53,299 nucleotides of DNA from an uncultured Eubacterium sp. (GCA_910577225.1 CAJTMV010000030.1:1-53299); one strand, 5' to 3'. Counted from the first letter of the stretch, positions 33,886 through 43,861 are shown. Program-made: numbers and translations. The notes: generated by a model from the sequence alone, not told the origin.

Positions 33886-36800
33886 CTATGATATCTTCAC
33901 CGTCACAACCTCGTAAGGCTTTAACTGCACATCGATCACATTGCCGTCTGCCGCAGCCATACGTTCCGGCTCTTCCAGCAGACTACAGATCTGTGCCTGC
34001 GTAAACTCTTTGTGAACGGTCAGTTTTGCTTTTGTAAATGCATTTTCCGACTCATACATACGAAGGATAATTCCGTTGCCATCCTCCGCCTGCTTCACAG
34101 TCTCTAAAATTACATTCGCGCAGTCCACAGACGCAAAGGAATAATCCAGGCCGGCCTTTGTATTTCTTTCTGTAAGCAGCGGCTGATTCAGTTTATACGC
34201 CTCTTCTACCGTACCTGCAGTTCTCCAGTTTTCAGCATGCGGATAGATCGCGTACGTAAACGTATGCTCCTCCTGATCGGTAACCGGATTTGGCTCTATA
34301 CCGGATTTGATCAGGGTCAGGGCCATATTGGAATCTTTTACGGAATGTCCGTACTTGCAGTCGTTTAACAGAGAAACTCCATAATGTCCTTCGGAAAGAT
34401 CCATCCATTTCTGACCGCAGCTTTCAAATCGCGCGACATCCCAGCTCGTATTCTGATGCGTCTTTCTGGTCAGATTACCGAACTGCACGTCAAACGTCGC
34501 TTCATCGGTATGCACGGCAACCGGAAAATGTACTTTTAACAATGTCTGGTGCTCTTTCCAGTCTGCATGTGTAACGAAATCGATTCTGCGGCTCTTCGCG
34601 TAAAACAGTATTTTCTGGCTGATGGTTGAATTGGACGCCTTTCTTGTAATTTCAAGCGCTGCGCGCACCGGCCCCAGCTCGGTCCATTCCATCCGTTCCA
34701 CATTGTCGATATCCCAGAATTTTTCCGTATAGAAAATATCAATATCCCAGTTATCAAAGTAGATCGGTTTATCTTCGTACATACGCATCAGATTGGCCCG
34801 CTGACCTTCCTGAATCACTTCGCGGTCGTTTTCCTTGTCGTATATGCTTGTGAACATTCCCTGCGCATCGAGACGAATCCGGTAAAATGGCGTTTCCAGT
34901 TCGTGGTCTCCATGCAGGATAAACGGACTGGCAGCGTCGGCCGTATCTGCCGGTACAAACGACTGATAGCCTTTGGACGGGAGATTTTCCACATACGCAA
35001 CGCTTCCATCCGCAGTCTTTTGAACCGGCCAGATCGTTCCGTTACTGTCCGCAATTGCGGCCGCATCCATATCGCCAAGATTTACCACGTCGTTTCTGAT
35101 CTTACCAGTCGTATTAAAGATGGTTATCGCATCTCCTTCGCCGGCAATGGCTTTTGTACGCTCGCACGTCATCTCGTCCAGCTGTGCGGCAAGCTGCGCG
35201 TATTCTGCCTTTGTTACCTCATACACTTCTTCAATGGAAGAGCCCGGCAGAATGTCATGGAACTGATTCAGCAGTACGAGTTTCCACATCTGATCCAGTT
35301 CTTTCACCGGATAAGCCACACCATCCGCAGACAGTACGCCAAGGAGCTCCAGATCCATCAGGCCCAGCTCTGATTTGCGGTTCGCGCGTTTATTTCTGGC
35401 CATCGATGTCAGCGTTCCTCTGTGGTATTCAAAATACAGTTCCCCTTCCCAGACCGGCAGACGCTTATTTCCTTCGACGCGTTCTTTTAACTCGTCAAAA
35501 TAAGTGCGGGCAAATTCCTGACGTACTTTTGGAATGCCTTTGACTCCTTTTTCCATACGAACAGAAGTCTCCAGCATCTCTCTGGTCGGGCCTCCGCCTC
35601 CGTCTCCGTATCCATAAGAAATGAGAATATCATTGTTGATGTTTTTATTCTGATAGCGCGTCCATCCGCCCATAATCGCGTCCGGATGGAGCATGCCGTT
35701 ATATGTCGTAAAATAATCTTTGATCGGCTGATGCACGCCAAGCGTCGTAATTAAGTGCGTCAGCACTTCCGTTCCGTCGATCCCGCGCCACATCATCGTA
35801 TCATATGGTACTTTGTTAAACTGATTCCACGCCAGCTTGGTCGTCATAAAATAATCGATCCCGCATTTTTTCATAATCTGCGGAAGCGCTCCGGAATATC
35901 CAAATACGTCTGGCAGCCATAAAATACGATTGTCTACGCCAAACTCTTCTTTAAAAAACCGTTTTCCATGCAGGAACTGTCGTACCAGCGACTCTCCTGA
36001 AGTCAGATTGCAGTCGGCTTCCACCCACATGCCGCCTTCCGGCTCCCAGCGGTTTTCTTTGATACGATCTTTGATTTTTTCATACAGATCCGGATAACGT
36101 TCTTTGAAAAACGCGTACAGCTGCGGCTGACTGGACATAAATTTATAATTCGGGTATTCTTCCATCAGCTTTAATACGGTAGCAAAGCTGCGGCCGACCT
36201 TTTCTCTTGTCTGCGCCACTGTCCACCACCATGCCACATCGATATGCGTATGTCCGATACAGGTCGCTACGACGTCCTGCCATCCGGCCATATCTGTATA
36301 CAGCGCTTTGTCGATGTAAGCAGACGCTTCCTGCAGCGTTGCATAAAACGCGTCGGAATACGGCGTACGCAGATCCAGGAAGTTTACAGTCGTATTTAAG
36401 ATCTCCTCTATATCTCTGCGGTTTTTATCATCCTCTTCCATTCTTGTAAACGCCTGCAGCGGCACCCAGAGATCATAATACAATTTTTCAATGTCCGCGT
36501 CTATTTCCTGCATTTCCACAATCAGCTGAAACTCGGTATGCAGCGTACCTGTATATGCGATCAGAGCAAGATCCAGCTCTTCTCCTTCCACCGCCTGCGG
36601 ACGCAGAAAAACATCCCGGTGATTCATATCGATACCCTGTACCACCTCACCGTTTACATACAGCAAAAACTGTGGATTTTTGGCGTCGTCCCACTCGTCG
36701 ATCTGTGTACAGACATGCATCCACATCCGTTTACCGTCCAGTTCCTTTGGTACTTTCCAGGATGTCTGAAAACAATAATGGCGGTCTTTTCCATACCAGT

Positions 36801-36972
36801 GCATACTGCGACAGTCATAATCTGCCCACGGCGTCTGATCTGCCTGCGCTTCTTCCGGGCGAATATAAGTTCCCTCTTTGTATTTCCACTGATCTAATGG
36901 AAATTTTTGTTTTACTTTTAATTTTTTCAGTTCTTCACAAATAACGTTTACCCTTTTGTCCAAAAAATGCAT
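33886..36972 (-). CDS. GH38 alpha-mannosidase
   Basis: A 1028-aa class II alpha-mannosidase. An N-terminal beta domain (~1-230) precedes the catalytic barrel with the zinc motif GHTHIDVAWWW (H241, H243, D245) and the nucleophile region WLPDVFGYS (D355). A helical and large beta C-terminal region completes the usual ~1000-aa length. No signal peptide, so it works in the cytoplasm on imported oligomannose glycans. CAGGAGG precedes the ATG. It lies between the GH42-like and GH85 genes. Linkage preference cannot be told from sequence. Confidence 0.96.
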   Translation of the reverse strand: MHFLDKRVNVICEELKKLKVKQKFPLDQWKYKEGTYIRPEEAQADQTPWADYDCRSMHWYGKDRHYCFQTSWKVPKELDGKRMWMHVCTQIDEWDDAKNPQFLLYVNGEVVQGIDMNHRDVFLRPQAVEGEELDLALIAYTGTLHTEFQLIVEMQEIDADIEKLYYDLWVPLQAFTRMEEDDKNRRDIEEILNTTVNFLDLRTPYSDAFYATLQEASAYIDKALYTDMAGWQDVVATCIGHTHIDVAWWWTVAQTREKVGRSFATVLKLMEEYPNYKFMSSQPQLYAFFKERYPDLYEKIKDRIKENRWEPEGGMWVEADCNLTSGESLVRQFLHGKRFFKEEFGVDNRILWLPDVFGYSGALPQIMKKCGIDYFMTTKLAWNQFNKVPYDTMMWRGIDGTEVLTHLITTLGVHQPIKDYFTTYNGMLHPDAIMGGWTRYQNKNINNDILISYGYGDGGGGPTREMLETSVRMEKGVKGIPKVRQEFARTYFDELKERVEGNKRLPVWEGELYFEYHRGTLTSMARNKRANRKSELGLMDLELLGVLSADGVAYPVKELDQMWKLVLLNQFHDILPGSSIEEVYEVTKAEYAQLAAQLDEMTCERTKAIAGEGDAITIFNTTGKIRNDVVNLGDMDAAAIADSNGTIWPVQKTADGSVAYVENLPSKGYQSFVPADTADAASPFILHGDHELETPFYRIRLDAQGMFTSIYDKENDREVIQEGQRANLMRMYEDKPIYFDNWDIDIFYTEKFWDIDNVERMEWTELGPVRAALEITRKASNSTISQKILFYAKSRRIDFVTHADWKEHQTLLKVHFPVAVHTDEATFDVQFGNLTRKTHQNTSWDVARFESCGQKWMDLSEGHYGVSLLNDCKYGHSVKDSNMALTLIKSGIEPNPVTDQEEHTFTYAIYPHAENWRTAGTVEEAYKLNQPLLTERNTKAGLDYSFASVDCANVILETVKQAEDGNGIILRMYESENAFTKAKLTVHKEFTQAQICSLLEEPERMAAADGNVIDVQLKPYEVVTVKIS

Positions 36973-37036
36973 AAAAGCCTCCTGATTCCGCCCAGTGTGC
37001 GGGCACTCCTGCTGCCGTGCGGCATAATGATTATTA

Positions 37037-39241
37037 TTATGATGTCTTACTTACCCATACTGCGGAATGTCCTGCCAGTATTTCAGTGTGATCCCTGCGA
37101 TAAGGCGGATACTGATAAATACTCGTCTGATATTTTTCTGGCAGTATATAAGGTTCACTACGGTGATTCACAATTACCATACCGTTTTCAAATACTCCTG
37201 TTTCTATTCCTCGCTCGCAAATTCCGCTGACGGGTACGAGATATTTCTTTAAAATGTCTTCCACAAGCGTCGTTTTGGATAACACAAACGGATACATCTC
37301 CCGGTTTCCATATCCATATGGAACATGCGGAATATTTTTGGCTGCATACGACGCTCCGATTTGTACCCCAAACGCATATACCGCTCCCTGAAACCGTACC
37401 GGCCGATCCTGTTTGTCTTTCTGCCTGTTGTCCTTTGTCATTTCCGCAAGTATGTCTCCTGCATATTCTGCCACACAGCAGCCTGCACCGTCAATATAAT
37501 CTGAGACAGATTTTCCGCCGTAATACCTGCAGAACGCTTCTCCCTGCGGAATAATTGTTGTTCCATACCGATACGGGATTTTTTCACACGGATCTCCTGT
37601 AATGCCAAAACATGACTGCGCCAGTGCGTCGCCCGGGCCGTGCAGGAGTATGCCGCCTTCCTGCACCCATGCCGCAGTCTTTTCTTCTGACTGTCTGTGC
37701 TGTGCCGCCAGATAACAGTCATTGGCCGGGACGATTAAAATCCGGTATTCTTTTAACGCATCCTGTTCGATCTGGCGCGTACTGATCACATCGACCTGAT
37801 ATCCGAGATCACAGCAAAGCCTGTACCATCCTAAAAGATCCAGCCGTCTTATTTTATTGCTGCCTGTCTCAAACGGCTCAAGCAGCGCCATCTCTGACGG
37901 AAACAGCAGCGCGATTTCTTTTTTTCGCGAGCCCTTTCGTATCGGTATGACTTCTTTACACCAGATGTTTCCGCGTCTTAGAGATTTCAAAAATCCGGCG
38001 TCCATCCGGTTCAGCACTCCGCCGTCATCCAGGCCGTTTACCCCGTAACAGGTATAACCGTCTATCCCACATGCCGTCATTGTGCCAAGCATCTCTGCCG
38101 GAGTCAGAAACGCATACAGATCATTATAAATAAATCTGCCCCAGTAAATACCGCCGATGACCGGCTTTCCCTCGTTCATTACCCGCATCATACTATGCTG
38201 ACACGATACGACATAGGCATCCGGATATCCGTCCGGCGTTACCGGAACGGTAATAAAATGACAGCTGTCCAGCCAGGGCGCCAGTGCATACGGATCGATA
38301 CCGCGTACCGACGTATCCCACAGATCGCTGAATTCATTGTCTGCGTCTGCCTGTATGCGCCCGTAGATATTTAAAAAATATCCCCACTGTGACAGATCCG
38401 GACAAAGAAGCAGCTCCGGATGCTTCTCTTTTAAAAGCGTCTGCATTTGCTGAAAATATAATTCCAGCTCCCGTGCCTTCCACAGCGACTGATCCCGCCA
38501 GCGGTAATACTGCGGCGTCTGTTTCTTTACATCCTCCTCCGTAAGAAATCTGACGCCGTATGTTAATTCATACCAGTATTCCTCCGGTTCCAGCTGTGAA
38601 AAATCCTGTGCCGTCGTATGATAGCTTCTGTTCAGCGCACGGATATCGTCGTCATAGAGCATACGAAGAAACTCCAGGTACCGCTGCTTTCCTTCCCTGT
38701 CAAAGCTGGGCGCCACGACCGGATCCCACATACTGCATACCGGGATGACTTCTTTTACTTCCGGATGCGTCCCGTCGTTTGTCATACACCGCTCGCAGCC
38801 GCCGCCATACAGCTCCATGATCCGCTCTACATGCTCTTTCATGGACTGTCTGGCTTTCGGCGACCAGTACTTATACCATTTGCCATTCGTACCGTCCGGA
38901 CGGACTGTCTCTTCCCCGTATATCGGCGGGCTGAACCGGATATGCGGATAGAGGTTATCCCCGTTTAAGTATAACAACAGGAAATTGTAGCCAAGCCCAT
39001 GCTCCCTTGCAGATTTTCCCATATATTCCTGCATCTTTACATACTGGCTCAATGCCCCCGTATCGTATCGCTCCCTGAAATCTTCCCATGCCTTGGTGTC
39101 AAACATGACACTGTTAAATCCAAGCTCCTTGATCTGCTGCATCGTTTCATCGATAAATGCCTCGTCATCAAAAGCCGGACTATAAAAATTGCCAAAAATT
39201 ACATTGATATACGGCCCGTTATCCGTCCTGCTGCGCAGCAT
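37037..39241 (-). CDS. Uncharacterised GH42-like glycoside hydrolase candidate
   Basis: A 734-aa cytoplasmic protein that I cannot assign to a family with certainty. Residues ~10-430 look like a TIM barrel with elongated loops (FIDETMQQIKELGFNSVMFDTKAWEDF, YLEFLRMLYDDDIRALNRSY, GKPVIGGIYWGRF). Residues ~440-600 look like the glutamine-amidotransferase-like trimerisation domain of GH42 enzymes (KEIALLFPSEMAL, LGWYRLCCDLGYQVDVIS, YRILIVPANDCYLA), with a small beta domain last. The order resembles GH42 and the GH42-like GH164 beta-mannosidases. Flanked by GH130 and GH38 genes, an activity on mannosides is plausible but unproven. The ATG at 39241 is seven bases from GGAGA; an ATG two codons earlier overlaps the site. 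Confidence 0.7.
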   Translation of the reverse strand: MLRSRTDNGPYINVIFGNFYSPAFDDEAFIDETMQQIKELGFNSVMFDTKAWEDFRERYDTGALSQYVKMQEYMGKSAREHGLGYNFLLLYLNGDNLYPHIRFSPPIYGEETVRPDGTNGKWYKYWSPKARQSMKEHVERIMELYGGGCERCMTNDGTHPEVKEVIPVCSMWDPVVAPSFDREGKQRYLEFLRMLYDDDIRALNRSYHTTAQDFSQLEPEEYWYELTYGVRFLTEEDVKKQTPQYYRWRDQSLWKARELELYFQQMQTLLKEKHPELLLCPDLSQWGYFLNIYGRIQADADNEFSDLWDTSVRGIDPYALAPWLDSCHFITVPVTPDGYPDAYVVSCQHSMMRVMNEGKPVIGGIYWGRFIYNDLYAFLTPAEMLGTMTACGIDGYTCYGVNGLDDGGVLNRMDAGFLKSLRRGNIWCKEVIPIRKGSRKKEIALLFPSEMALLEPFETGSNKIRRLDLLGWYRLCCDLGYQVDVISTRQIEQDALKEYRILIVPANDCYLAAQHRQSEEKTAAWVQEGGILLHGPGDALAQSCFGITGDPCEKIPYRYGTTIIPQGEAFCRYYGGKSVSDYIDGAGCCVAEYAGDILAEMTKDNRQKDKQDRPVRFQGAVYAFGVQIGASYAAKNIPHVPYGYGNREMYPFVLSKTTLVEDILKKYLVPVSGICERGIETGVFENGMVIVNHRSEPYILPEKYQTSIYQYPPYRRDHTEILAGHSAVWVSKTS

Positions 39242-39322
39242 ATGCATTCTCCGTTTTTACGATTGTTCTGTAATTTTTTCTGTTACGTTTCCTGTCTGTT
39301 TCTGCAGCGACCGCTTGTTACG

Positions 39323-40303
39323 TCACTCCATATATTCGATTAACCGGTCGACCGTCGTAAATGCCAGACCCGTCACGGTATCTGCGCATCCGTAGTAAAT
39401 GGCGATTCTGCCCGTAGCCGCGTCTGCAAGCGCTGCACACGGAAATACCACGTTCGGAACGTCTCCGACACATTCATACAGTTCGTGCGGTCCCAGTATA
39501 TATTTTTTCGTACGCTTCAGCACTTTCCATGGCTCGTTCAGATCCAGCAGCGCGCATCCCATACGATATACAAAACCGTTGCATGTATTGATGACTCCGT
39601 GATAAATGAGCAGCCATCCTTCGTCTGTCTCTATCGGGACGCTTCCGGCCCCGATTTTCGTACACTGCCATGCAGAAGCGTCTCCCTTAATCGTCCCCAT
39701 GACATACCGGTGGCATCCCCAGTATTTCATATCCGGACTTTCACTTAGAAAAATATCCCCAAACGGCGTATGTCCATTGTCACTCGGACGGCTCAGCATA
39801 TAATAATTGCCGTTAATTGTGCGAGGAAACAGCACGCCGTTACGGTTAAACGGCAAAAACGCATTTTCCAGCTGATAATACGTCTGAAAATCATACGTAT
39901 AGCCGACTCCGATTGTCGGATATTCATGATAACCGTTGCACCAGGTCACAAAATATTTATCCCCGATCCTGCACACCCGCGGATCGTAGCGAAAATCTCT
40001 TTTCGCTACTTCCGGATGCGCCCCCTGAAAGACGATCGGATCATCCTGAATCTCCCAGTGAATGCCATCCTTGCTGAATCCGGTAAAGATATCCATACTG
40101 ATGGATTTGCTGTCACAGCGGAAGACGCCTGCGTATCCGTCGCCAAACGGCACTACCGCGCTGTTAAAAATACTATTCGAATTTTTTGTTGCGAACCGTT
40201 CTATAATCGGATTTGCGTCATACCGCCATACAGGCAGTACTTCTGTCCCTTTTGGCTCCTGCCATGGAATATTCGGCAAATCCTCCCCAATTATTCTCGC
40301 CAT
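39323..40303 (-). CDS. GH130 beta-mannoside phosphorylase (Man-beta-1,4-GlcNAc type)
   Basis: A 326-aa five-bladed propeller enzyme. The motif FRYDPRVCRIGDKYFVTWCN carries the proposed catalytic D107. The length, N-terminus (NIPWQEPKGTEVLPVWRYDANPI) and His-rich phosphate-site loop (IYHGVINTCNGFVYRMG) fit GH130 subfamily 2, whose members act on beta-1,4-mannosyl-GlcNAc or mannan oligosaccharides. In this operon the substrate is most likely Man-beta-1,4-GlcNAc left after GH85 and GH38 action, giving mannose 1-phosphate plus GlcNAc. No phosphomannomutase gene is in the window. It follows the SBP gene by 17 bp. Confidence 0.93.
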   Translation of the reverse strand: MARIIGEDLPNIPWQEPKGTEVLPVWRYDANPIIERFATKNSNSIFNSAVVPFGDGYAGVFRCDSKSISMDIFTGFSKDGIHWEIQDDPIVFQGAHPEVAKRDFRYDPRVCRIGDKYFVTWCNGYHEYPTIGVGYTYDFQTYYQLENAFLPFNRNGVLFPRTINGNYYMLSRPSDNGHTPFGDIFLSESPDMKYWGCHRYVMGTIKGDASAWQCTKIGAGSVPIETDEGWLLIYHGVINTCNGFVYRMGCALLDLNEPWKVLKRTKKYILGPHELYECVGDVPNVVFPCAALADAATGRIAIYYGCADTVTGLAFTTVDRLIEYME

Positions 40304-40320
40304 ACTATCATCCCTGTCTT

Positions 40321-41820
40321 TTATTTTTTATTTGCCATAAATTCATCTACCTGCCTCTGCGCTTCGTCCAGAATATCCTGGAAACCAGCCGCCATCAGCT
40401 CTTCTTTGATCTGCGGTACACAAACTGCCGGATCCTTTACGCCAGTCATAACCTCGCTCTTATAACGCAGCCAGATTTCACTGCAGTTTGCCAGCTGATC
40501 GTATATCGAAGACGTATCAAAGGTAAAACCAAGCATCACTGAAGCTACCGCACCGTCTGTCAGCTTTTTGATCTCGTCAAACTGACCATATTCATCGGTA
40601 TCTTCCTGCGTTACCGTAAAGTAACAGCCATTTGTATAACCTGCCATCGCCCATTGGATATCAGTATTTTTGTGTACCTTGCCGTCTTCCGTATATTCAA
40701 AATTCACGCCTTCTTCGCCATAATAGAACATATCACGCAGTTTTGTATCTGTATTTACAAGATTTAATAACTGCAGACATTTCTCCGGATACTTGCTGTT
40801 TGTAGATACCATATTGATCGATCCGCGTACCGTATCGTTGGAAAGAATGGAATCGCCTACTTTTGTTACTACGACTTCCTTGCCCATCTGCGGCCCCCAG
40901 GAAGTATATGCGGCTGTTTCCCAGCCCTGACCGATTCTCCACATATTGTAGGCACGCGCCTCGGATAATGTCGCGGCGTCCGGATTAATCAGACCTTTCT
41001 GGTTCCAGTCATAAACGGTCTGCAGCTGTTTGTAAATATCCGGCTCTTCCAGCGTAAAGCACACTTTTGCATCCTGATCGTCATATCTGACGCCAAGAAT
41101 CTGCGTGCCGGCTCCGATCTGATCATATGCGTCAAAAATAAAGTAGATTCCATCGTTTTTCGAATAAAACGGATAATCGTTTTTATCTGCTTTCAGCTGC
41201 TCGAACACCGGTGTGAGCTTATCCATCTCCGTCAGACTGGCAATGTCCAGACTGTATTCATCCACCAGCTCTTTATCCCAGATCGCATAATTCGAAACAG
41301 CAATATCCTTATAAGTCGGCACCCCGTAAATCCTGTCGTTGACTTTTACTGCCGTCCAGCATTCTTCCGGCATCATCTCGTTTAATTCCGGCATATTCGC
41401 TTCGATTAAATCTGTAATATCGCAATAGGCTCCAAGATTGATGTCAGAAATATAGTTGCCGCCATGCCCAAAGATAATATCATATGGCTCGTTCGTGCTG
41501 ACGATAATATTTCTGCGGCTGTCCCAGTCTGCCCAGCTTACAATTTCCATCTCCAGTCTTACGCCGATTTTATCTTTGATGTAATCATTGACTTTTGTGA
41601 TCCAGGTATCATAGTTTTCCGGCATACCGTTTCCAATAATGACCCATTTCAGATCTACCAGTTCCCCGCCGTCCGAAGCATCGGCTCCTTCTGTCTGCGT
41701 ACCGCTTCCATTGTCGGAAGACGCTTTCTGATCGCCTCCGGAGCTGTTCCCACAGCCTGCCAGAGCGCCGATAGTCATAACTCCTGCCAGACCTGCTGCC
41801 AAAATCCTCTTAAATTTCAT
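40321..41820 (-). CDS. Oligosaccharide ABC transporter substrate-binding lipoprotein (LplA-like)
   Basis: A 499-aa extracellular binding protein with a lipoprotein signal (KRILAAGLAGVMTIGALAGC, Cys23) and a Ser/Gly/Glu-rich linker. The body (LKWVIIGNGMPENYDTWITKVNDYIKDKIGVRLEMEIVSWADW, then YDIIFGHGGNYISDI) is typical of the large LplA-type proteins that bind complex oligosaccharides. AAAGGAGG precedes two ATGs two codons apart; 41820 has the better spacing. The gene comes after both permease genes, the reverse of the GH94 operon. It is expected to bind N-glycan fragments released by GH85. Confidence 0.93.
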   Translation of the reverse strand: MKFKRILAAGLAGVMTIGALAGCGNSSGGDQKASSDNGSGTQTEGADASDGGELVDLKWVIIGNGMPENYDTWITKVNDYIKDKIGVRLEMEIVSWADWDSRRNIIVSTNEPYDIIFGHGGNYISDINLGAYCDITDLIEANMPELNEMMPEECWTAVKVNDRIYGVPTYKDIAVSNYAIWDKELVDEYSLDIASLTEMDKLTPVFEQLKADKNDYPFYSKNDGIYFIFDAYDQIGAGTQILGVRYDDQDAKVCFTLEEPDIYKQLQTVYDWNQKGLINPDAATLSEARAYNMWRIGQGWETAAYTSWGPQMGKEVVVTKVGDSILSNDTVRGSINMVSTNSKYPEKCLQLLNLVNTDTKLRDMFYYGEEGVNFEYTEDGKVHKNTDIQWAMAGYTNGCYFTVTQEDTDEYGQFDEIKKLTDGAVASVMLGFTFDTSSIYDQLANCSEIWLRYKSEVMTGVKDPAVCVPQIKEELMAAGFQDILDEAQRQVDEFMANKK

Positions 41821-41858
41821 TTTCATTTCCTCCTTTATTTTATATTGCACATACTAAG

Positions 41859-42785
41859 TTACTCTTTGACGGAACCAATCGTAAGACCGGAAATAAAGTA
41901 TTTCTGGAAAAACGGATAGGTCATCGCGATCGGCACAATAATTACGATTGCAATCGCCATACGTACGCTCTCTGTCGGCATCGATGCCTTGTACTGCTGC
42001 ATGGACAGACCGCCGTATGGATTATTCGCCATATACTCGATTCCTTTTTGCACATTATTCAGCAGCGACTGCAGCGTCTGCAGTTTCTTGTCATCCAGAT
42101 ATAAAGACGCCTGGAACCAGTCGTTCCAATACCCGAATGCGGCAAACATCCCGATGGTCGCCATAACTGGTTTTGAGATTGGAAGAACGATCTGCGCCCA
42201 GATACGAAACTGTCCGGCCCCGTCGATCTTGGCTGATTCTACAATTGCATCCGGTACCGTCGTACGGAAAAACGTCCGGCAGATTGTAACACTGAACGAA
42301 GAACAGGCCAGCGGAAAGATCAGCGCCCAGATCGTATCGCGCAGACCCAAAATATTGTTTACAACAACGTAGCTTGAGAGCATACCGCCGTTAAAGATCA
42401 TCGGTACAAAGATAATCCATGTATAGATGCCTTTTAACTTAAAGTTTTTTCTGGAAACAACATATCCCATCGTAGTCGTCAGCGCAATTGTAATAATTGT
42501 ACCGATCACCGTCACAATCACCGACATAAATACAGCGCGGAAAATCATTGTTCTTTCATTCCACAAAAACTCATATGCGGCTGCCGAAAATTCCGGCGGT
42601 ATAATCTGATATCCGCCCGAGCGAAGCGCCTCTTCGCTTGTAATTGAGATCGAAAAAACGAACAGCAGCGGAAAGACACAGGTCAGTCCCAAAACCAGAA
42701 ATATAATATTGAACAGCACATTGGTAGACGGTTTAATCTGATTCGTCGTAGATGAGCTCTCCAAGTCTTTATTCTTTTTTCTCAC
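41859..42785 (-). CDS. Sugar ABC permease, LplC type
   Basis: A 308-aa membrane protein with six transmembrane helices and the EAA loop VESAKIDGAGQFRIWAQIVLPISKPV, ending in the GLTIGSVKE tail of LplC/MalG-like subunits. The likely start is a GTG at 42785, eight bases after AGGAGG; a GTG three codons earlier lies inside that site. It pairs with the LplB-like subunit encoded upstream. No ATPase gene accompanies the pair. Confidence 0.95.
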   Translation of the reverse strand: MRKKNKDLESSSTTNQIKPSTNVLFNIIFLVLGLTCVFPLLFVFSISITSEEALRSGGYQIIPPEFSAAAYEFLWNERTMIFRAVFMSVIVTVIGTIITIALTTTMGYVVSRKNFKLKGIYTWIIFVPMIFNGGMLSSYVVVNNILGLRDTIWALIFPLACSSFSVTICRTFFRTTVPDAIVESAKIDGAGQFRIWAQIVLPISKPVMATIGMFAAFGYWNDWFQASLYLDDKKLQTLQSLLNNVQKGIEYMANNPYGGLSMQQYKASMPTESVRMAIAIVIIVPIAMTYPFFQKYFISGLTIGSVKE

Positions 42786-42822
42786 TTTGTACACCTCCTA
42801 AATGATATCAAATAACATCAGA

Positions 42823-43797
42823 CTAAATCAGACTGTTTTCTTTATCGATCTTTCTGACAATCTGGTTCGCTAATATAATCGTAGCACAGCTGCAGATCGC
42901 CTGGAAAAACGACGCTGCCGCCGTCCGTCCAATCGGTGTTGCCGGAGACTTGATCGCCTGGTAGATATACGTATCAAACGTCGAAACCGTTGAATACAAC
43001 GATGCCGGAATTCCTCCGGTTACCTGATAAAACAGCCCGAAGTCTGAGTTAAAGATCTTACCGCAGTCTAAGATCAGCATCATAATAAATACCGGCTTAA
43101 TCGAAGGAAGTGTAATATGTATCGTCTGCTGCCACTTGGTAGCTCCGTCCATCACCGCCGCCTCGTATAACGACTGATCGATACCCGTAATACTTGCAAG
43201 GTACAGCACCATGCCATATCCCATACCTTTCCAGGTATTCAGCAGTACCAGAATAAACGGCCAGTACTTCGCTTCCTGATACCACATAATCGGATCTCCG
43301 CCCATCGCTTTGATAATCCCGTTCAGATATCCTCTTTCTGGTGTCAGAATCGCATACACGAAGTAGGTAACGACTACCCATGACATAAAATACGGCAGGA
43401 ACATCATCGTCTGATAGATTTTAGACCCTCTTTTGTTACGCATGTTGCTTAACATTAAAGCGCCTCCTACCGCCACGCTGGCGCTGATGATAATAAACGC
43501 GATATTATAAAGAATCGTGTTTTTCAGCAGCATCGAAAACGCGTTTGAAGAGAAGAAAAACGAAAAGTTGCCGAATCCGGCCCATTCACTATGTAACAGA
43601 TTGTAAATGAATCCGTGTCCGCCAGGCTGCAACTTGTATACCTTAAATGCGATAATAATACCGAACATCGGCAAATAGGCAAAGATTGCATACCAGATCA
43701 ACGTAGGCAAAGACAACAGAAATAATTCTGTGTCGTCTTTTGACCAGCGTTTTCTCGGCGCTTTCCCTTTTCCATGAAGCATTTTGTCTGTCTTCAT
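42823..43797 (-). CDS. Sugar ABC permease, LplB type
   Basis: A 324-aa permease with six transmembrane helices (LFLLSLPTLIWYAIFAYLPMFGIIIAF at the start) and an EAA loop YEAAVMDGATKWQQTIHITLPSIKPV. It is the first gene of the ~15-kb N-glycan operon. AGGAGG lies nine bases upstream of the ATG. Its promoter and a palindromic operator candidate are just upstream, facing the divergent LacI gene. Confidence 0.95.
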   Translation of the reverse strand: MKTDKMLHGKGKAPRKRWSKDDTELFLLSLPTLIWYAIFAYLPMFGIIIAFKVYKLQPGGHGFIYNLLHSEWAGFGNFSFFFSSNAFSMLLKNTILYNIAFIIISASVAVGGALMLSNMRNKRGSKIYQTMMFLPYFMSWVVVTYFVYAILTPERGYLNGIIKAMGGDPIMWYQEAKYWPFILVLLNTWKGMGYGMVLYLASITGIDQSLYEAAVMDGATKWQQTIHITLPSIKPVFIMMLILDCGKIFNSDFGLFYQVTGGIPASLYSTVSTFDTYIYQAIKSPATPIGRTAAASFFQAICSCATIILANQIVRKIDKENSLI

Positions 43798-43822
43798 TTT
43801 GTTTGTCCTCCTTGTTTATTTT

Positions 43823-43840
43823 TGTTAAGTTAACATTAAC
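43823..43840 (-). promoter_or_regulatory. Candidate LacI-family operator at the N-glycan operon
   Basis: Perfect dyad TGTTAA-G-TTAACA (43823-43835) overlapping a second near-palindrome GTTAACATTAAC (43829-43840). It covers the -10 box and the presumed start of transcription. It lacks the central CG pair typical of LacI operators, so the assignment to the adjacent regulator is tentative. Confidence 0.45.
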
Positions 43841-43861
43841 ATCATATAAAACAAATGTCAA
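43833..43861 (-). promoter_or_regulatory. Promoter of the N-glycan operon
   Basis: Minus-strand TTGACA (43856-43861), 17-bp spacer, TAATGT (43833-43838). The -35 is consensus. The rest of the 348-bp divergent gap (to 44145) is AT-rich and holds only the LacI promoter. Confidence 0.7.
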
